This document shows, one piece after another, positions 8,753 through 18,683 of a DNA stretch of 64,000 nucleotides; the stretch's first letter is position 1, and every line of letters begins with the position of its first letter. Origin of the DNA: Bacteroidota bacterium (GTDB lineage: Bacteria > Bacteroidota > Bacteroidia > Chitinophagales > Saprospiraceae); assembly GCA_029567325.1 (NCBI GenBank), contig JAKQLF010000155.1, forward strand, positions 1 through 64,000, in the 5' to 3' direction. A model generated the notes under the pieces. It was not told the DNA's origin, ran no database searches, and saw nothing but the letters and a program-made list of their open reading frames with translations. The position numbers and the translations under genes are program-made.

Positions 8753-11666
8753 GTTTGGTTTTGATCTCTACAATTTCGTATGCTTCAATGTAGTCACCTT
8801 CTCTGATATCGTTGAAGTTTTTGATAGTGATACCACATTCCAAACCATTTCTGATTTCTTTAACATCATCTTTAAATCTCTTTAAAGAACTGATTTCACC
8901 ATGTGCTCTTTCCTTAGTTGGGAAAACAACAATACCGTCTCTGATCACCCTGATGTGACTAGATCTAAAGAACTTACCTTCAGTAACCAAACAACCTGCA
9001 ATGGTTCCAATTTTACTAATTTTATAAGTTTCTCTTACTTCTGCCATACCCAGGATATTTTCCTGTTTAGTTGGCTCGAGCATTCCTTCCATAGCCATCT
9101 TCACTTCTTCAATGGCTTCATAGATGATGGAGTAAGATCTGATTTGCACACCTTCTTTCTCTGCAAGGTTTCTTGCATTTGGTGAAGGACGCACTTGGAA
9201 ACCTATGATGATGGCATCTGATGCTGATGCAAGCAATACATCCGATTCTACTATCTGACCAACCGCTTTGTGAATTACATTGACTTGGATTTTCTCAACA
9301 GAAAGTTTGATCAATGAGTCAGACAACGCTTCGATTGAACCGTCAACGTCTCCCTTCACAATCAAATTCAATTCCTTGAATGTACCCAATGCCAATCGTC
9401 TTCCGATTTCGTCTAATGAAATACGTTTTGACGCTCTGTTGGCTTGTTCTCTTTCTATTTGTGCGCGTTTTACAGCGATCTGTCTTCCTTCTTGTTCTGT
9501 TTCGTAAACTTTAAATTTCTCACCAGCTTGTGGTGCTCCACTTAAACCCAAAACTAGAACTGGTGTAGAAGGACCAGCTGTTTTTACTTTTTTGCCTTTT
9601 TCATTAAACATGGCCTTGACCTTGCCCGAGTGTGAGCCAGCAACTATTGGATCACCTATATGAAGTGTGCCATTTTGTACCAAAATTTTGGTAACATAAC
9701 CTCTTCCTTTATCAAGAGATGCTTCTATCACTGTACCGATTGCTGGTTTGTTGACATTTGCTTTCAATTCCAATACATCGGCTTCAAGCAATATCTTTTC
9801 AGTAAGTAAGTCAATATTAAGCCCCGTTTTAGCTGAAATATCTTGTGATTGTATAGTACCGCCCCATTCTTCTACCAGCAAATTCATTTCTGAAAGTGAT
9901 TGCTTTATCCTCGTTGGGTTTGCGCCATCTTTGTCAATTTTATTGATCGCAAAAATGATGGGAACACCAGCTGCCTGAGCGTGACTAATAGCTTCTTTTG
10001 TTTGTGGCATTACTTGATCATCGGCGGCTACAATGATGACGGCAATATCGGTAACTTTAGCACCTCTTGCTCTCATCGCGGTAAAGGCTTCGTGACCTGG
10101 TGTATCCAAGAAAGTGATCTTTCTGTCATTTACTACCATTTCGTAAGCACCAATGTGTTGAGTGATACCACCCGCTTCACCTTCGGCAACATTTGCACTT
10201 CGGATATAATCCAGAAGTGAAGTTTTACCGTGGTCAACGTGTCCCATGACCGTCACAATAGGTGCTCGTTCAGTAAGGTCAGATGGATCGTCTTCAACAA
10301 TGATTTCATCGTCGTCTGCTTCATCAGCATTTATAAATTTGACTTCAAAACCAAATTCGTTGGAAACCAATTCTATAACTTCAGCATCCAATCTTTGGTT
10401 GATAGAAACAATTACACCCAAATTCATACAGGTAGTAATTACATCTCCAACATTTACATCCATGATGTTGGCAAGCTCAGATACAGAAACAAATTCTGTC
10501 AATTCCAATACAGAATCATCAACCAAATTATCAAGCTGATCTTGTTTTTCCCGCTTGATTTCCCTGTTGTCTCTTCTTATTTTTTGACGTTTGTTTTTAC
10601 CTCCCATATTGAGGCGAGCCATTGTTGCCTTTAGTTTATCATCAATTTCCTTTTGAGAAACCTCCTTAACTTCGTCTCTACCTGGTGTACCGGGTTTTTG
10701 ACTTGGCCTTCTCTTGCTCGCATCCTGGTTGGTATTATTACCTGGAGCTGCTCCTTTATTATTGTTGTCGACAGTGACTGGACTGCTGACCTTTTTGCGC
10801 TTCCTTTTTCTCTTTTTAGCCTCGGCAGATTCTGCACTACTTGGTGTTGAACCCGTATTTGGCTTTTGCTCTGAGCCTCCAGCGGCAGGATTTTTTACAT
10901 CTTTTGCCTTGGCAGCAGCATCTGCAGCGGCTTTTTTATCATCTCTCCCTTTCTTACCAAAAGAGCCAAATTTATTGGTATCAATTTTACCAAGAATTCT
11001 CAATCCTTGCAGTTGAGGAGTTTTGGCTCTAAATTCATTGTCTTCTGGTTCTTTCTCTGTACTCTCTTCAGAAGGAGCTATCTCACCTGTAACTGGCTCT
11101 TCTATGATTGGTGGTTGTTCAACAATAACCTCTTTAGGAACCTCAACAGGAGGAGGAGCGGGAACTTCAATTTTTTCCTCAACGGGCTTAATAATTTCCA
11201 CAACAGGCTCCACAACTGGTTCTGGCTCAACTGCTTTTTTGGGATTTAAATCAATTTTACCAACTACCTTCAATCCAATTGGCTCAAGAGGTTTGTTCTT
11301 GAAAATTTCTTCTTCGACAACAGTTGGCTCTGGTGTTGGCGGTGGTGGTGCAGGAACTTCAATGATGGGTTCCACAGGCTTTGGAGCCTCTACCTTTACA
11401 AAAGGAGGTGGTGGAGGGGGAGGTGGAGCATGATAAATTTTTTCATCAGGCTTTTTATTGTAATTTATCCCTATCTGAAGTTGATCAGCTTTTTCTTTGA
11501 TCACCGCAGATCCCTTAAATTCTTGCTGAAGTAAGCCATACATAACATCGTCCACTTTTGCATTGGGTTTATTTTCAATGCTATAACCCTTTGCAGACAA
11601 AAAGTCTACAATGGTAGTAGTTGCTACGTTGAACTCCTTCGCTATTTTTATTAGTAATCCTGCCAT
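8745..11666 (-). CDS. infB: Translation initiation factor IF-2
   Basis: A GTPase that carries fMet-tRNA to the 30S subunit and promotes subunit joining. Of 973 residues, the first ~480 are a variable N-terminal extension: an IF2_N module at about 1-60, then a proline-rich stretch containing eight Pro in a row near residue 85 and repeated PAPPP/EEP segments, two copies of a GLKVVGKID-like motif (about 130 and 225), and a lysine-rich basic region. The G domain follows: GHVDHGKT (G1), DTPGHEAF (G3), NKID (G4). The C-terminal IF2 core and C1-C2 domains end at 973. It is in the rimP-nusA-infB cluster, with TIGR02757 overlapping its end. Confidence 0.97.
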   Translation of the reverse strand: MAGLLIKIAKEFNVATTTIVDFLSAKGYSIENKPNAKVDDVMYGLLQQEFKGSAVIKEKADQLQIGINYNKKPDEKIYHAPPPPPPPPFVKVEAPKPVEPIIEVPAPPPPTPEPTVVEEEIFKNKPLEPIGLKVVGKIDLNPKKAVEPEPVVEPVVEIIKPVEEKIEVPAPPPVEVPKEVIVEQPPIIEEPVTGEIAPSEESTEKEPEDNEFRAKTPQLQGLRILGKIDTNKFGSFGKKGRDDKKAAADAAAKAKDVKNPAAGGSEQKPNTGSTPSSAESAEAKKRKRKRKKVSSPVTVDNNNKGAAPGNNTNQDASKRRPSQKPGTPGRDEVKEVSQKEIDDKLKATMARLNMGGKNKRQKIRRDNREIKREKQDQLDNLVDDSVLELTEFVSVSELANIMDVNVGDVITTCMNLGVIVSINQRLDAEVIELVSNEFGFEVKFINADEADDDEIIVEDDPSDLTERAPIVTVMGHVDHGKTSLLDYIRSANVAEGEAGGITQHIGAYEMVVNDRKITFLDTPGHEAFTAMRARGAKVTDIAVIIVAADDQVMPQTKEAISHAQAAGVPIIFAINKIDKDGANPTRIKQSLSEMNLLVEEWGGTIQSQDISAKTGLNIDLLTEKILLEADVLELKANVNKPAIGTVIEASLDKGRGYVTKILVQNGTLHIGDPIVAGSHSGKVKAMFNEKGKKVKTAGPSTPVLVLGLSGAPQAGEKFKVYETEQEGRQIAVKRAQIEREQANRASKRISLDEIGRRLALGTFKELNLIVKGDVDGSIEALSDSLIKLSVEKIQVNVIHKAVGQIVESDVLLASASDAIIIGFQVRPSPNARNLAEKEGVQIRSYSIIYEAIEEVKMAMEGMLEPTKQENILGMAEVRETYKISKIGTIAGCLVTEGKFFRSSHIRVIRDGIVVFPTKERAHGEISSLKRFKDDVKEIRNGLECGITIKNFNDIREGDYIEAYEIVEIKTKLE

Positions 11667-11758
11667 TTAATGGTTTTGTACTTCGATTTTTGCTTTTTAT
11701 AATATTTCTAAAATGCTTTCACCCTATCAAAGGTATGAAAAGACATATAGAAATCATG

Positions 11759-12994
11759 TTAATCTTCAAATTCTTCTTCTAGAATACGCAATAGCTCATC
11801 TACTGTTTCTTCTTCCAAATCTGTCCTTCTCAACAACTCATCTTTACTCAGATTGAGCACACTTCTCGCTGTGTCACAACCGATAGATTTGAGTTGATCG
11901 ATTACCCACTCATCGATCTCATCTGAGAATTCTTCCAAATCTACATCATCAATTTCTTCTTCCAATTGATCTCTGTAAACATCAATTTCATAACCAGTAA
12001 GTTTGCTGGCAAGTTTTATGTTATTTCCGCCTTTACCGATAGCTAGAGATACTTGATCAGGCTTGAGGTAAACGGCAGCTTTTTTATTGGGTTCATCAAA
12101 ATTGATGGTTGCAATTTTTGCAGGTGTTAATGACCTTTGAATGTAGAGCGCATTGTTGGTGGTGTAATTGATTACGTCAATGTTCTCATTGCGCAATTCT
12201 CTCACAATACCGTGAATTCTACTACCTTTCATTCCTACACAAGCACCAACAGGATCAATTCTATCATCGTAGGATTCTACAGCAACTTTTGCTCTTTCGC
12301 CTGGAATTCTTACAATGCGTTTGATGGTGATCAAACCGTCCTCAATTTCTGGTACTTCTTGCTCCAATAACTTCTCTAAGAATAAACTATCAGTTCTGGA
12401 GATGATGATAACCGGTAGGTTGTTTTTCATGTCAACCTTTTTGATAACGGCTCTTACCATATCTCCTTTTCTATAATAATCACCTTTGATCATTTCTAGT
12501 CTTGGCAAAGTCAATTCATGACCAGTGGCGTCATCCATGATCAAAAGATCTTTCTTCATGATCTGGCTTACTTCGCCAATGACAATCTCGCCAACTCTGT
12601 CCATATAACGTTTATAAACCTCGTCTTTTTCAAGGTCCATAATTCTAGAAATGAGTGTCTGCCTCGCGGCCATGATTGATCTACGGCCAAAATCTTCTAA
12701 AGATACTTGCTCATAGCATTCATCTCCAACTTCATAATCTGCGTCAATTCTCTTTGCCTCACTAGCCGAAATTTGGCTCATTTCGTCAGTTACCTCGCCA
12801 TCCGGAACAATAGTTCTGATCCTCCACATTTCAAGGTCACCATTTTGTGTATTCACAATGACATCAAAATTATCGTCTGACAGATACTTCTTTTTAATAA
12901 GCGTTCTGAATACATCTTCCAAAACTCTCACCATTGTAGGCCTGTCTATATTTTTACCTGCCTTAAATTCCGAAAATGAATCTACTAAGTTCAT
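11759..12994 (-). CDS. nusA: Transcription termination/antitermination factor NusA
   Basis: An RNA polymerase accessory protein that modulates pausing, termination and antitermination. The 411 residues show an N-terminal NusA domain (about 1-130), an S1 domain (about 130-205, GEIVIGEVSQIMKKDLL), KH1 (about 230-300, with GACVGMKGSRIH) and KH2 (about 300-370, SLAIGKGGNNIKLASKLTG). The acidic C-terminus (EEEIDDVDLEE) ends in one short helix-hairpin-like region (about 365-410), where enterobacteria have two AR repeats. It lies 92 bases upstream of infB and 10 bases after rimP, so the order rimP-nusA-infB is classical. Confidence 0.97.
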   Translation of the reverse strand: MNLVDSFSEFKAGKNIDRPTMVRVLEDVFRTLIKKKYLSDDNFDVIVNTQNGDLEMWRIRTIVPDGEVTDEMSQISASEAKRIDADYEVGDECYEQVSLEDFGRRSIMAARQTLISRIMDLEKDEVYKRYMDRVGEIVIGEVSQIMKKDLLIMDDATGHELTLPRLEMIKGDYYRKGDMVRAVIKKVDMKNNLPVIIISRTDSLFLEKLLEQEVPEIEDGLITIKRIVRIPGERAKVAVESYDDRIDPVGACVGMKGSRIHGIVRELRNENIDVINYTTNNALYIQRSLTPAKIATINFDEPNKKAAVYLKPDQVSLAIGKGGNNIKLASKLTGYEIDVYRDQLEEEIDDVDLEEFSDEIDEWVIDQLKSIGCDTARSVLNLSKDELLRRTDLEEETVDELLRILEEEFED

Positions 12995-13004
12995 CTTTTT
13001 ATAT

Positions 13005-13475
13005 TTATTTAAAACTTACTTTAATTTTTGCAGATCTTACTTCTGCATATTTATAAAGGTTATCTACTAATACTTTTTTCTTTTTATTGCCTTCCTTGAC
13101 CACTACTTCCATAGTTACAGTGATCTCCTCTTCTCCGGCATCCTTCAAAATGCCTTCTAGTTTTTGATCTCCTACTAAGATCTCAATTGTCCTTCCAATA
13201 TTATTTTTATACTGTCTTTGCAATTTGAGTGGGGAACCAACACCTGGCGAAGAAACATCTAGAGTATAATTGCTTCCATAAGCACCAGACTCATCCAATA
13301 TGGCTTCCAAAACTCTGCTTACTTTGTGGCAAATATCAAACGAGATTCCTCCATCTCTGTCAATAAAAACTTCAATTTTCTTACCTTTTATAATTGCATC
13401 GACAAAATAACAATCAATTAAGGCGTTTTCCTGAAAAAAAAGTTCTACTTTATCCTGTATTTCTCTGACTTCCAA
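13005..13475 (-). CDS. rimP: Ribosome maturation factor RimP
   Basis: A 156-residue factor for 30S assembly. The N-terminal half carries the family features around VEVFIDRDGGISFDICHKVSR and the motif LDVSSPGVGSPLK, and the C-terminal SH3-like part follows (about 85-156). It is first in the rimP-nusA-infB cluster and is separated from nusA by only 10 bases. A predicted promoter -7 box (13542-13549) and a terminator-like hairpin (13501-13525) precede it, so expression of the whole operon may be controlled in the leader. The call is firm from context plus motif. Confidence 0.95.
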   Translation of the reverse strand: MEVREIQDKVELFFQENALIDCYFVDAIIKGKKIEVFIDRDGGISFDICHKVSRVLEAILDESGAYGSNYTLDVSSPGVGSPLKLQRQYKNNIGRTIEILVGDQKLEGILKDAGEEEITVTMEVVVKEGNKKKKVLVDNLYKYAEVRSAKIKVSFK

Positions 13476-13500
13476 TAGATTACTTAGTTATAGCAAATAA

Positions 13501-13525
13501 AAAAGGGAACTCAAAGTTCCCTTTT
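13501..13525 (-). terminator. Terminator-like hairpin in the rimP-nusA-infB leader
   Basis: Ten perfect base pairs (AAAAGGGAAC with GTTCCCTTTT) with a 5-base loop; on the reverse strand the stem runs directly into a T-rich tract (TTTTTTATTT). It sits between the predicted promoter box and the rimP start (13475), and no reverse-strand gene ends upstream, so it is better read as a leader attenuator than as an operon end. Confidence 0.6.
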
Positions 13526-13541
13526 CACTCTAAATTCGCTG

Positions 13542-13549
13542 CAAATATA
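13542..13549 (-). promoter_or_regulatory. Predicted -7 box of the rimP operon promoter
   Basis: On the reverse strand this reads TATATTTG, a full match to TAnnTTTG. No convincing TTTG/TTG is at the normal -33 distance. A start about 7 bases downstream would put the hairpin at 13501-13525 roughly 10 bases into the transcript. Confidence 0.45.
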
Positions 13550-13842
13550 GTGCTTTTCCCAATAAATAGGTAATTATTAATACAATTGTTTGATTTCCAA
13601 TATTGGAGACACTTTTTTCATTTTCTGATAAAAAAATATAATAAAGGCGATCGTAAGGAAGTTTGCAATAAATTATATTGCACATTTTAAAAAATGACCC
13701 CGAGCAACATCAACTTTTTTGCTTTTTCAACGTCAAAGATTAGTGGTTTTCCATGGTAAAATATGGGGGAAACCAATTAGACGCCATTCAAAATTAATCA
13801 ATATCTTTGAGGTAAGATTTTACAAATAAAATTCGGTCAAAA
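13550..13842. promoter_or_regulatory. Gap of about 290 bases with a perfect dyad, before the DUF1800 triad
   Basis: No open frame of interest is present in this gap between divergent genes. It holds a 7-bp inverted repeat with a 5-base spacer (TGCAATA/TATTGCA, 13664-13682). A -7 box TATCTTTG lies at 13802-13809, 34 bases before the DUF1800 start, but with no TTTG at the usual -33 distance. The dyad could be an operator for the triad. Confidence 0.3.
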
Positions 13843-15630
13843 ATGAGAAAAATTTTATACTTATTAGCCTTTATAAGCCATACAATTTATGCTCAACCAT
13901 ATACAGATTATCTGGGAGCAGGACATAATTCTGGTATTACAGTAACAACCAGCAATAATAAATCAGGAACCAACGCCAGCAAAACAATTGATGGCTCTGG
14001 CTTGAATGATAGCCTTTTTGATGCATCTCGATTTTTATTTCAAGCAACATTTGGGGCAAAACCTGCATATATTTCTCAAGTCAAAAATATGGGTTTTGTT
14101 AATTGGATCAACGACCAGTTTACCAAACCACCCACTTATATGAGGCCCAAAATGGATTTGATTTGGGACACTATTTTTGCAAGAAGGATTTCTGAAGGGG
14201 AATTGGAGGAAGATATTTTTGGACCTTATGCGCTTCACTTCAATTATGCATTCTGGCAAAACAATATGAACAACCAAGATTTACTCAGGCAACGAGTAGC
14301 TGAAGCGCTTTCTGAAATTTTGGTAATTTCTATCAACTCCAATTTGGGTGATTGGGGAGAAGTTTTATGTTCCTATTATGACATGTTACTTGACGAATCC
14401 TTTGGAAATTATAAAGACTTATTAACCAAAGTTTCTTTACATCCAGCGATGGGTTACTACCTTAGTCATTATACCAATCCAAAAACAAACGTCCAACTCA
14501 AGATCAGGCCAGATGAGAATTATGCTCGGGAAATCATGCAGTTATTTACCATTGGTTTGTATGAGCTCAATAATGACGGGACTCAAAAATTGGATGGCAA
14601 CAACAATCCGATACCTACATACGACAATGTCGATATAAAAGAGATGGCCAAGGTCTTTACAGGATTGGGAGCAGGTGCTCTTGAAGACTGGGTTTGGTGG
14701 CAGGTAAATGATACTTTTGATCTAGACATTTATGCTGCTGTCAAGACAGTCCCAATGAAAATGTATGAATACCAACATGAACCAGGCAAGAAATATTTGT
14801 TAAAAAGTGACTCTATACCTGCTGGGCAAACAGGCATGCAGGACATCAATCAAGCAATCAACTTTTTGTTTAATCATCCAAATACAGGACCATTCGTAAG
14901 TAAAAAACTGATCCAAAGATTGGTGAAATCCAACCCAACTCCTGCATATATCAATAGGGTCGCCACTGTTTTTAATGGAGGAAGTGGAAATCCTAGGGGT
15001 GATATGAAAGCTGTTATAAAAGCAATTTTATTGGATCCAGAAGCTCGAACCAGAGCTGCTATGAATCAAATGGATGCAGGGATGCTTCGTCCTCCATTTT
15101 TGCGGGCGCTACATTATGCGAGAAGCATGAACTTAATACAACCACAGGGCAGATTTTGGCACAATGGTTATAATCTTTTAGACGGTCTTGGTCAACATGT
15201 TCTTGGCGCACCTACCGTTTTCAATTTCTACCCGCCTGATTATCAACCAGTAGGTGAAATTGCTGATAATGATTTGGTCGCTCCTGAGTTCAAACTTCAT
15301 AACTCTTCAAAATCTATCAACTATCTCAATAATCTATATGCATGGAATATGTGGGATGCAGTGATGTATAGTTGGGAAGGTGAGGAAAATGTGCCAGTTG
15401 TAAGATTGGATATGGCTTGGCTAGAAACAATGGCAGATGATCCTGAAAGAATGATCAATGAGTTGGATAAATTATTAACTCATGGGCAACTCACTGATCA
15501 GACCAGAGAAGTGATGCGTGACGCAATGAGGCAGATAAAGTGGCCGTGGGACCAAGAATGGAGAATTTACCGTCCAAGATTATTGGTTTATCTTTTTATG
15601 ATTTCTCCAGATTATACAATTTTAAAATAA
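13843..15630 (+). CDS. DUF1800 domain secreted protein
   Basis: A 595-residue exported protein. It starts with a signal peptide (about residues 1-18, ending IYAQ). The body is the DUF1800 domain, recognised by ASRFLFQATFGAKPAYISQVKNMGFVNWINDQF near the start, repeated helical stretches such as LRQRVAEALSEILVISINS, the segment RPDENYAREIMQLFTIGLYELNNDG, and the C-terminal YQPVGEIADNDLVAPEF. The function of DUF1800 proteins is not established. They very often precede a DUF1501 gene, as here with 6 bases between. No T9SS domain is visible at its end. It probably acts in the periplasm or at the surface. Confidence 0.9.
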   Translation: MRKILYLLAFISHTIYAQPYTDYLGAGHNSGITVTTSNNKSGTNASKTIDGSGLNDSLFDASRFLFQATFGAKPAYISQVKNMGFVNWINDQFTKPPTYMRPKMDLIWDTIFARRISEGELEEDIFGPYALHFNYAFWQNNMNNQDLLRQRVAEALSEILVISINSNLGDWGEVLCSYYDMLLDESFGNYKDLLTKVSLHPAMGYYLSHYTNPKTNVQLKIRPDENYAREIMQLFTIGLYELNNDGTQKLDGNNNPIPTYDNVDIKEMAKVFTGLGAGALEDWVWWQVNDTFDLDIYAAVKTVPMKMYEYQHEPGKKYLLKSDSIPAGQTGMQDINQAINFLFNHPNTGPFVSKKLIQRLVKSNPTPAYINRVATVFNGGSGNPRGDMKAVIKAILLDPEARTRAAMNQMDAGMLRPPFLRALHYARSMNLIQPQGRFWHNGYNLLDGLGQHVLGAPTVFNFYPPDYQPVGEIADNDLVAPEFKLHNSSKSINYLNNLYAWNMWDAVMYSWEGEENVPVVRLDMAWLETMADDPERMINELDKLLTHGQLTDQTREVMRDAMRQIKWPWDQEWRIYRPRLLVYLFMISPDYTILK

Positions 15631-15636
15631 CGGAAG

Positions 15637-17061
15637 ATGGCTAATATAGATCGCAGAAAATTTATCAGACAAGCGAGTTGTGCTGCTGTAGGAACGACTA
15701 CTTTTCTTTCTACAATGCTCAACCTCAAAACGCTAAACGCAGCTTCCATCCTTAACAGTACTGTTAATGCGCAGGAGGATTACAAAGCATTGGTATGTTT
15801 ATTTATGTCAGGAGGTAATGACTCTTATAACATGTTGGTACCAAGAGACAATGGTGCTAATGGAGCTGTAAGTCTTTATAATACTTACAAAGCATCCAGA
15901 TCCAATCTTGCTCTCCCTTTCAATTCTTTGTTAAATCTGAATCATGTACTGCCAGGGTCTACACCTTTTGGTTTGAACCCTTCTCTTCCTAAAGTGGCTT
16001 CATTATACGGTTCCGGGAAGTTGGCTTTTGTTTCCAATGTTGGTACGTTGGTAGAACCTGTAGCTACTCGATCACAACTTGAAAATAATTCGAAACAAGC
16101 ACCTTTGGGCTTGTACTCACACTCTGATCAAGGTGCTCAATGGCAAACAGGTATTCCCAATGATCGTTCTGCGGTCGGATGGGCTGGAAAAATTGCTGAC
16201 ATGTTGCAATCTGTCAACACCAACGACAAGATATCTATGAATATATCATTGTCTGGGACCAATGTGATGCAGACAGGCAACAATACTGTAGAGTTTGCTA
16301 TAGATCCGGAAAATGGAAGTATTGGTATTTATGGAGATAATAATGACTGGTTGCTAAACCAAGTAACCAAGTCTAGTTTGAATAGTCTTTTTGCAGATAA
16401 TTATCAGGATATTTTCAAGAAGGCATATACTCGAGTGATTAAAAACAGTAGGGAAGGTAATGAAATATTACAAACGCAACTCAGTGTTCCTACTACATAT
16501 ACAACACCGTTTCCTGAAACTTACTTGGGTAATGCTTTCAAAATGGTCGCCAATGTAATAGCCAAGAGGTCTGGTTTGGGTATGAAAAGGCAAATATTTT
16601 TTATTGATTATGGTGGATGGGATCACCATGATGAAGTGATTGCAGCACAAACAGAAATGTTTACTGAGGTGGATAATGCCTTGCATTCATTCAACGCAGC
16701 AATGAATCAATTGTCGGTTTCAGATTTGGTAACCACTTTCTCCGTTTCTGAATTTAGTAGAACATTGACTTCCAATGGAAATGGAACAGATCATGGTTGG
16801 GGTGGAAATGTGATGGTCATGGGCGGAAATGTAGATGGCGGTAAAATGTTTGGTACTTATCCAAGTCTTAGTCTGAATAGTACTATTGATTTGGGCGGAG
16901 GTGTCCTCATCCCAAGTACGAGCACTGATGCTTATTTTGCTGAACTCGCACTATGGTACGGAGTACCGCCATCGGAACTCTCTACTTTATTTCCCAATAT
17001 TGGTAATTTTTATAACACTTCCAGTGGCGTCAAACCTATTGGTTTTATGAAAACTATCTAA
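15637..17061 (+). CDS. DUF1501 protein with Tat signal
   Basis: A 474-residue protein of the DUF1501 family, which shares a fold with alkaline phosphatase/sulfatase-like enzymes. The start DRRKFIRQAS is a twin-arginine motif ahead of a hydrophobic stretch, so it should be exported folded by Tat; TatA is encoded at 46.4 kb. Family signatures are LVCLFMSGGNDSYNMLVP near residue 50 and GGWDHHDEVIAAQTEMF near 330, whose acidic/His residues could bind metal. It follows DUF1800 by 6 bases and precedes a T9SS-targeted protein by 12, so the three look like one operon. The substrate is unknown. Confidence 0.92.
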   Translation: MANIDRRKFIRQASCAAVGTTTFLSTMLNLKTLNAASILNSTVNAQEDYKALVCLFMSGGNDSYNMLVPRDNGANGAVSLYNTYKASRSNLALPFNSLLNLNHVLPGSTPFGLNPSLPKVASLYGSGKLAFVSNVGTLVEPVATRSQLENNSKQAPLGLYSHSDQGAQWQTGIPNDRSAVGWAGKIADMLQSVNTNDKISMNISLSGTNVMQTGNNTVEFAIDPENGSIGIYGDNNDWLLNQVTKSSLNSLFADNYQDIFKKAYTRVIKNSREGNEILQTQLSVPTTYTTPFPETYLGNAFKMVANVIAKRSGLGMKRQIFFIDYGGWDHHDEVIAAQTEMFTEVDNALHSFNAAMNQLSVSDLVTTFSVSEFSRTLTSNGNGTDHGWGGNVMVMGGNVDGGKMFGTYPSLSLNSTIDLGGGVLIPSTSTDAYFAELALWYGVPPSELSTLFPNIGNFYNTSSGVKPIGFMKTI

Positions 17062-17073
17062 ATTCAAAATGTC

Positions 17074-18072
17074 ATGCAAAAAATCAAACAAATCATATTT
17101 CTTGCAATGTTGTTCGTTTGCAGTTATGCTGTGGGCCAACAATTGCCAATGAGACACAGTAGCGTTGCTGGTGATGGATGGTTATCTTGTACCCCTACCG
17201 CAAATCCAAATCCTGCTCGTGGGAGCTCACATTGGATAATGTACAATTTGGGTAATCAATACACACTCAATACCTTGAGGTTGTGGAATTTCAATCACCC
17301 TGACTCGCTGAATAGCGGTATTCAAAACTTGCAAATTGATATATCAACAAATGGAACAACTTGGAATAATATAGGACCATTTTCTCTTGCAAAAGCAAAT
17401 GGTTCATCTTTTTATGAGGGAACAGTTGTTACCAATTTAAATAAGAAAGTAGTCCGTTATTTATTGATTACAGCCACTTCCAATTATGGTGGAAGCTGTT
17501 ATGGATTGAGTGAGGTAAAATTTGATATCAACCAATCAGCTTTGCCAGTGACCATTGCTGCTTTCAAAATAGATTGTGGTGATCGTGAACCTGCACTCGT
17601 ATGGGAAGTCAAAGAAGAAAGTGACATTGAAGGGTACGTGATTGAAGGAAGTAACGACGTAGTAAATTGGTCTGCAGTAAAAAAAATTCCAAGTACTGGA
17701 TCAGCGACATACCGATCAAGCCTTACAGGAGCTGAAGCAAATTTTACATATTACAGACTGCTCATTGATGAGAAAAATAACGATGATTGGAATTCTATAT
17801 TAGTTTCAAATGCCTGTAAAAGGATTGCGCAAAATGTGGTGGCATGGCCAAACCCTGCGCAAGAAAGTACCAGCATCAAAGTAGATGACCTTGCAAATTA
17901 TACTGGAAAAATTATGCTTATTGACCAAAGAGGTGTTCTTATAAAAACCTTCAGTAATCAAAAAGTAGAGTCACAAATAAACCTCAATCTTGCTGATATT
18001 CCTGTAGGGCAATATTTTGTTGTTTTGCAAAATACTGTTGAAGATACCGTTATTCCAATTACAAAAATATAG
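17074..18072 (+). CDS. Surface protein with discoidin-like domain and T9SS type A sorting domain
   Basis: The 332-residue product has a signal peptide (about 1-20, AVGQQ). Residues about 30-160 look like an F5/8 type C (discoidin) beta-sandwich (SSHWIMYNLGNQYTLNTLRLWNF is the usual cadence), a fold that binds sugars or other ligands. The C-terminal ~75 residues (AWPNPAQESTSIKV, then LNLADIPVGQYFVVLQ) are a typical T9SS type A sorting domain. It should therefore be secreted or surface-anchored through the T9SS; PorW/SprE is encoded at 52 kb. It is third in the DUF1800-DUF1501 triad. Confidence 0.85.
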   Translation: MQKIKQIIFLAMLFVCSYAVGQQLPMRHSSVAGDGWLSCTPTANPNPARGSSHWIMYNLGNQYTLNTLRLWNFNHPDSLNSGIQNLQIDISTNGTTWNNIGPFSLAKANGSSFYEGTVVTNLNKKVVRYLLITATSNYGGSCYGLSEVKFDINQSALPVTIAAFKIDCGDREPALVWEVKEESDIEGYVIEGSNDVVNWSAVKKIPSTGSATYRSSLTGAEANFTYYRLLIDEKNNDDWNSILVSNACKRIAQNVVAWPNPAQESTSIKVDDLANYTGKIMLIDQRGVLIKTFSNQKVESQINLNLADIPVGQYFVVLQNTVEDTVIPITKI

Positions 18073-18170
18073 TCTGACAAACTACTTTCTTAAGGCGAAT
18101 ACAGTAATCTGACAATTTCATATTTGTAAAATATTTTTTGATCACCTATATTGCGTCAAAATATAGTGAA

Positions 18171-18683
18171 ATGTCAAATCCATCCATAAAATATGGGGTA
18201 TATGCTGGGGTAATTATCATTGTCCTAGATTTGATTTTATATCTTATAGGCGAGCGAATATATTTGTATGCATCTGGTTATGTTGCATTGCCTGTCATCA
18301 TCATGGCTATGATTTATTCTTCAAGAGAGTACAAAGCAGCAAATGGAGGATTAGGAAGTTTCAAAGAATTATTCACAGCTTCATGGCTTTCATACTTGAT
18401 TGCAGGGCTTATTTCCACTGCTTTTACCTACATTTTATATAATTATATAGCGCCAAATCTCATTGAGACCACTATGGAAATAACCATGGAGGGAATGGAA
18501 AAAATGAAAGGTATGTTATCTGAGGAGGCATATGAAAAAGCCATGGAACAGATGGATGCAAGCAAAAATCCTATGGGTCTCTCCAGTATCTTTTTGAACT
18601 TACTTATCAAATATGCTTTGGCTGCAATTCCAGCAATGATTGTAGCTGCTGTGATGAAAAAAGAAGCAGATCCATTTGCATAG
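18171..18683 (+). CDS. DUF4199 membrane protein
   Basis: This 170-residue protein has four predicted membrane helices (about 10-30, 35-50, 70-95, 145-165) and matches my recollection of the DUF4199 family, common and uncharacterised in Bacteroidota. A loop with METTMEITMEGMEKMKGMLSEEAYEKAMEQM is acidic and Met-rich, and probably faces one side of the membrane. I start at the ATG at 18171 (MSNPSIKYG) instead of an upstream TTG, because the first helix begins shortly after. The stop overlaps the start region of the next gene by 8 bases. Function unknown. Confidence 0.8.
   Translation: MSNPSIKYGVYAGVIIIVLDLILYLIGERIYLYASGYVALPVIIMAMIYSSREYKAANGGLGSFKELFTASWLSYLIAGLISTAFTYILYNYIAPNLIETTMEITMEGMEKMKGMLSEEAYEKAMEQMDASKNPMGLSSIFLNLLIKYALAAIPAMIVAAVMKKEADPFA

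Noticed and set aside
11023-11433. Forward Gly/Ser-rich frame opposite infB
   Set aside because: It is the antisense of the Pro/Glu-rich IF-2 extension; composition is explained by codon bias, and infB is certain.
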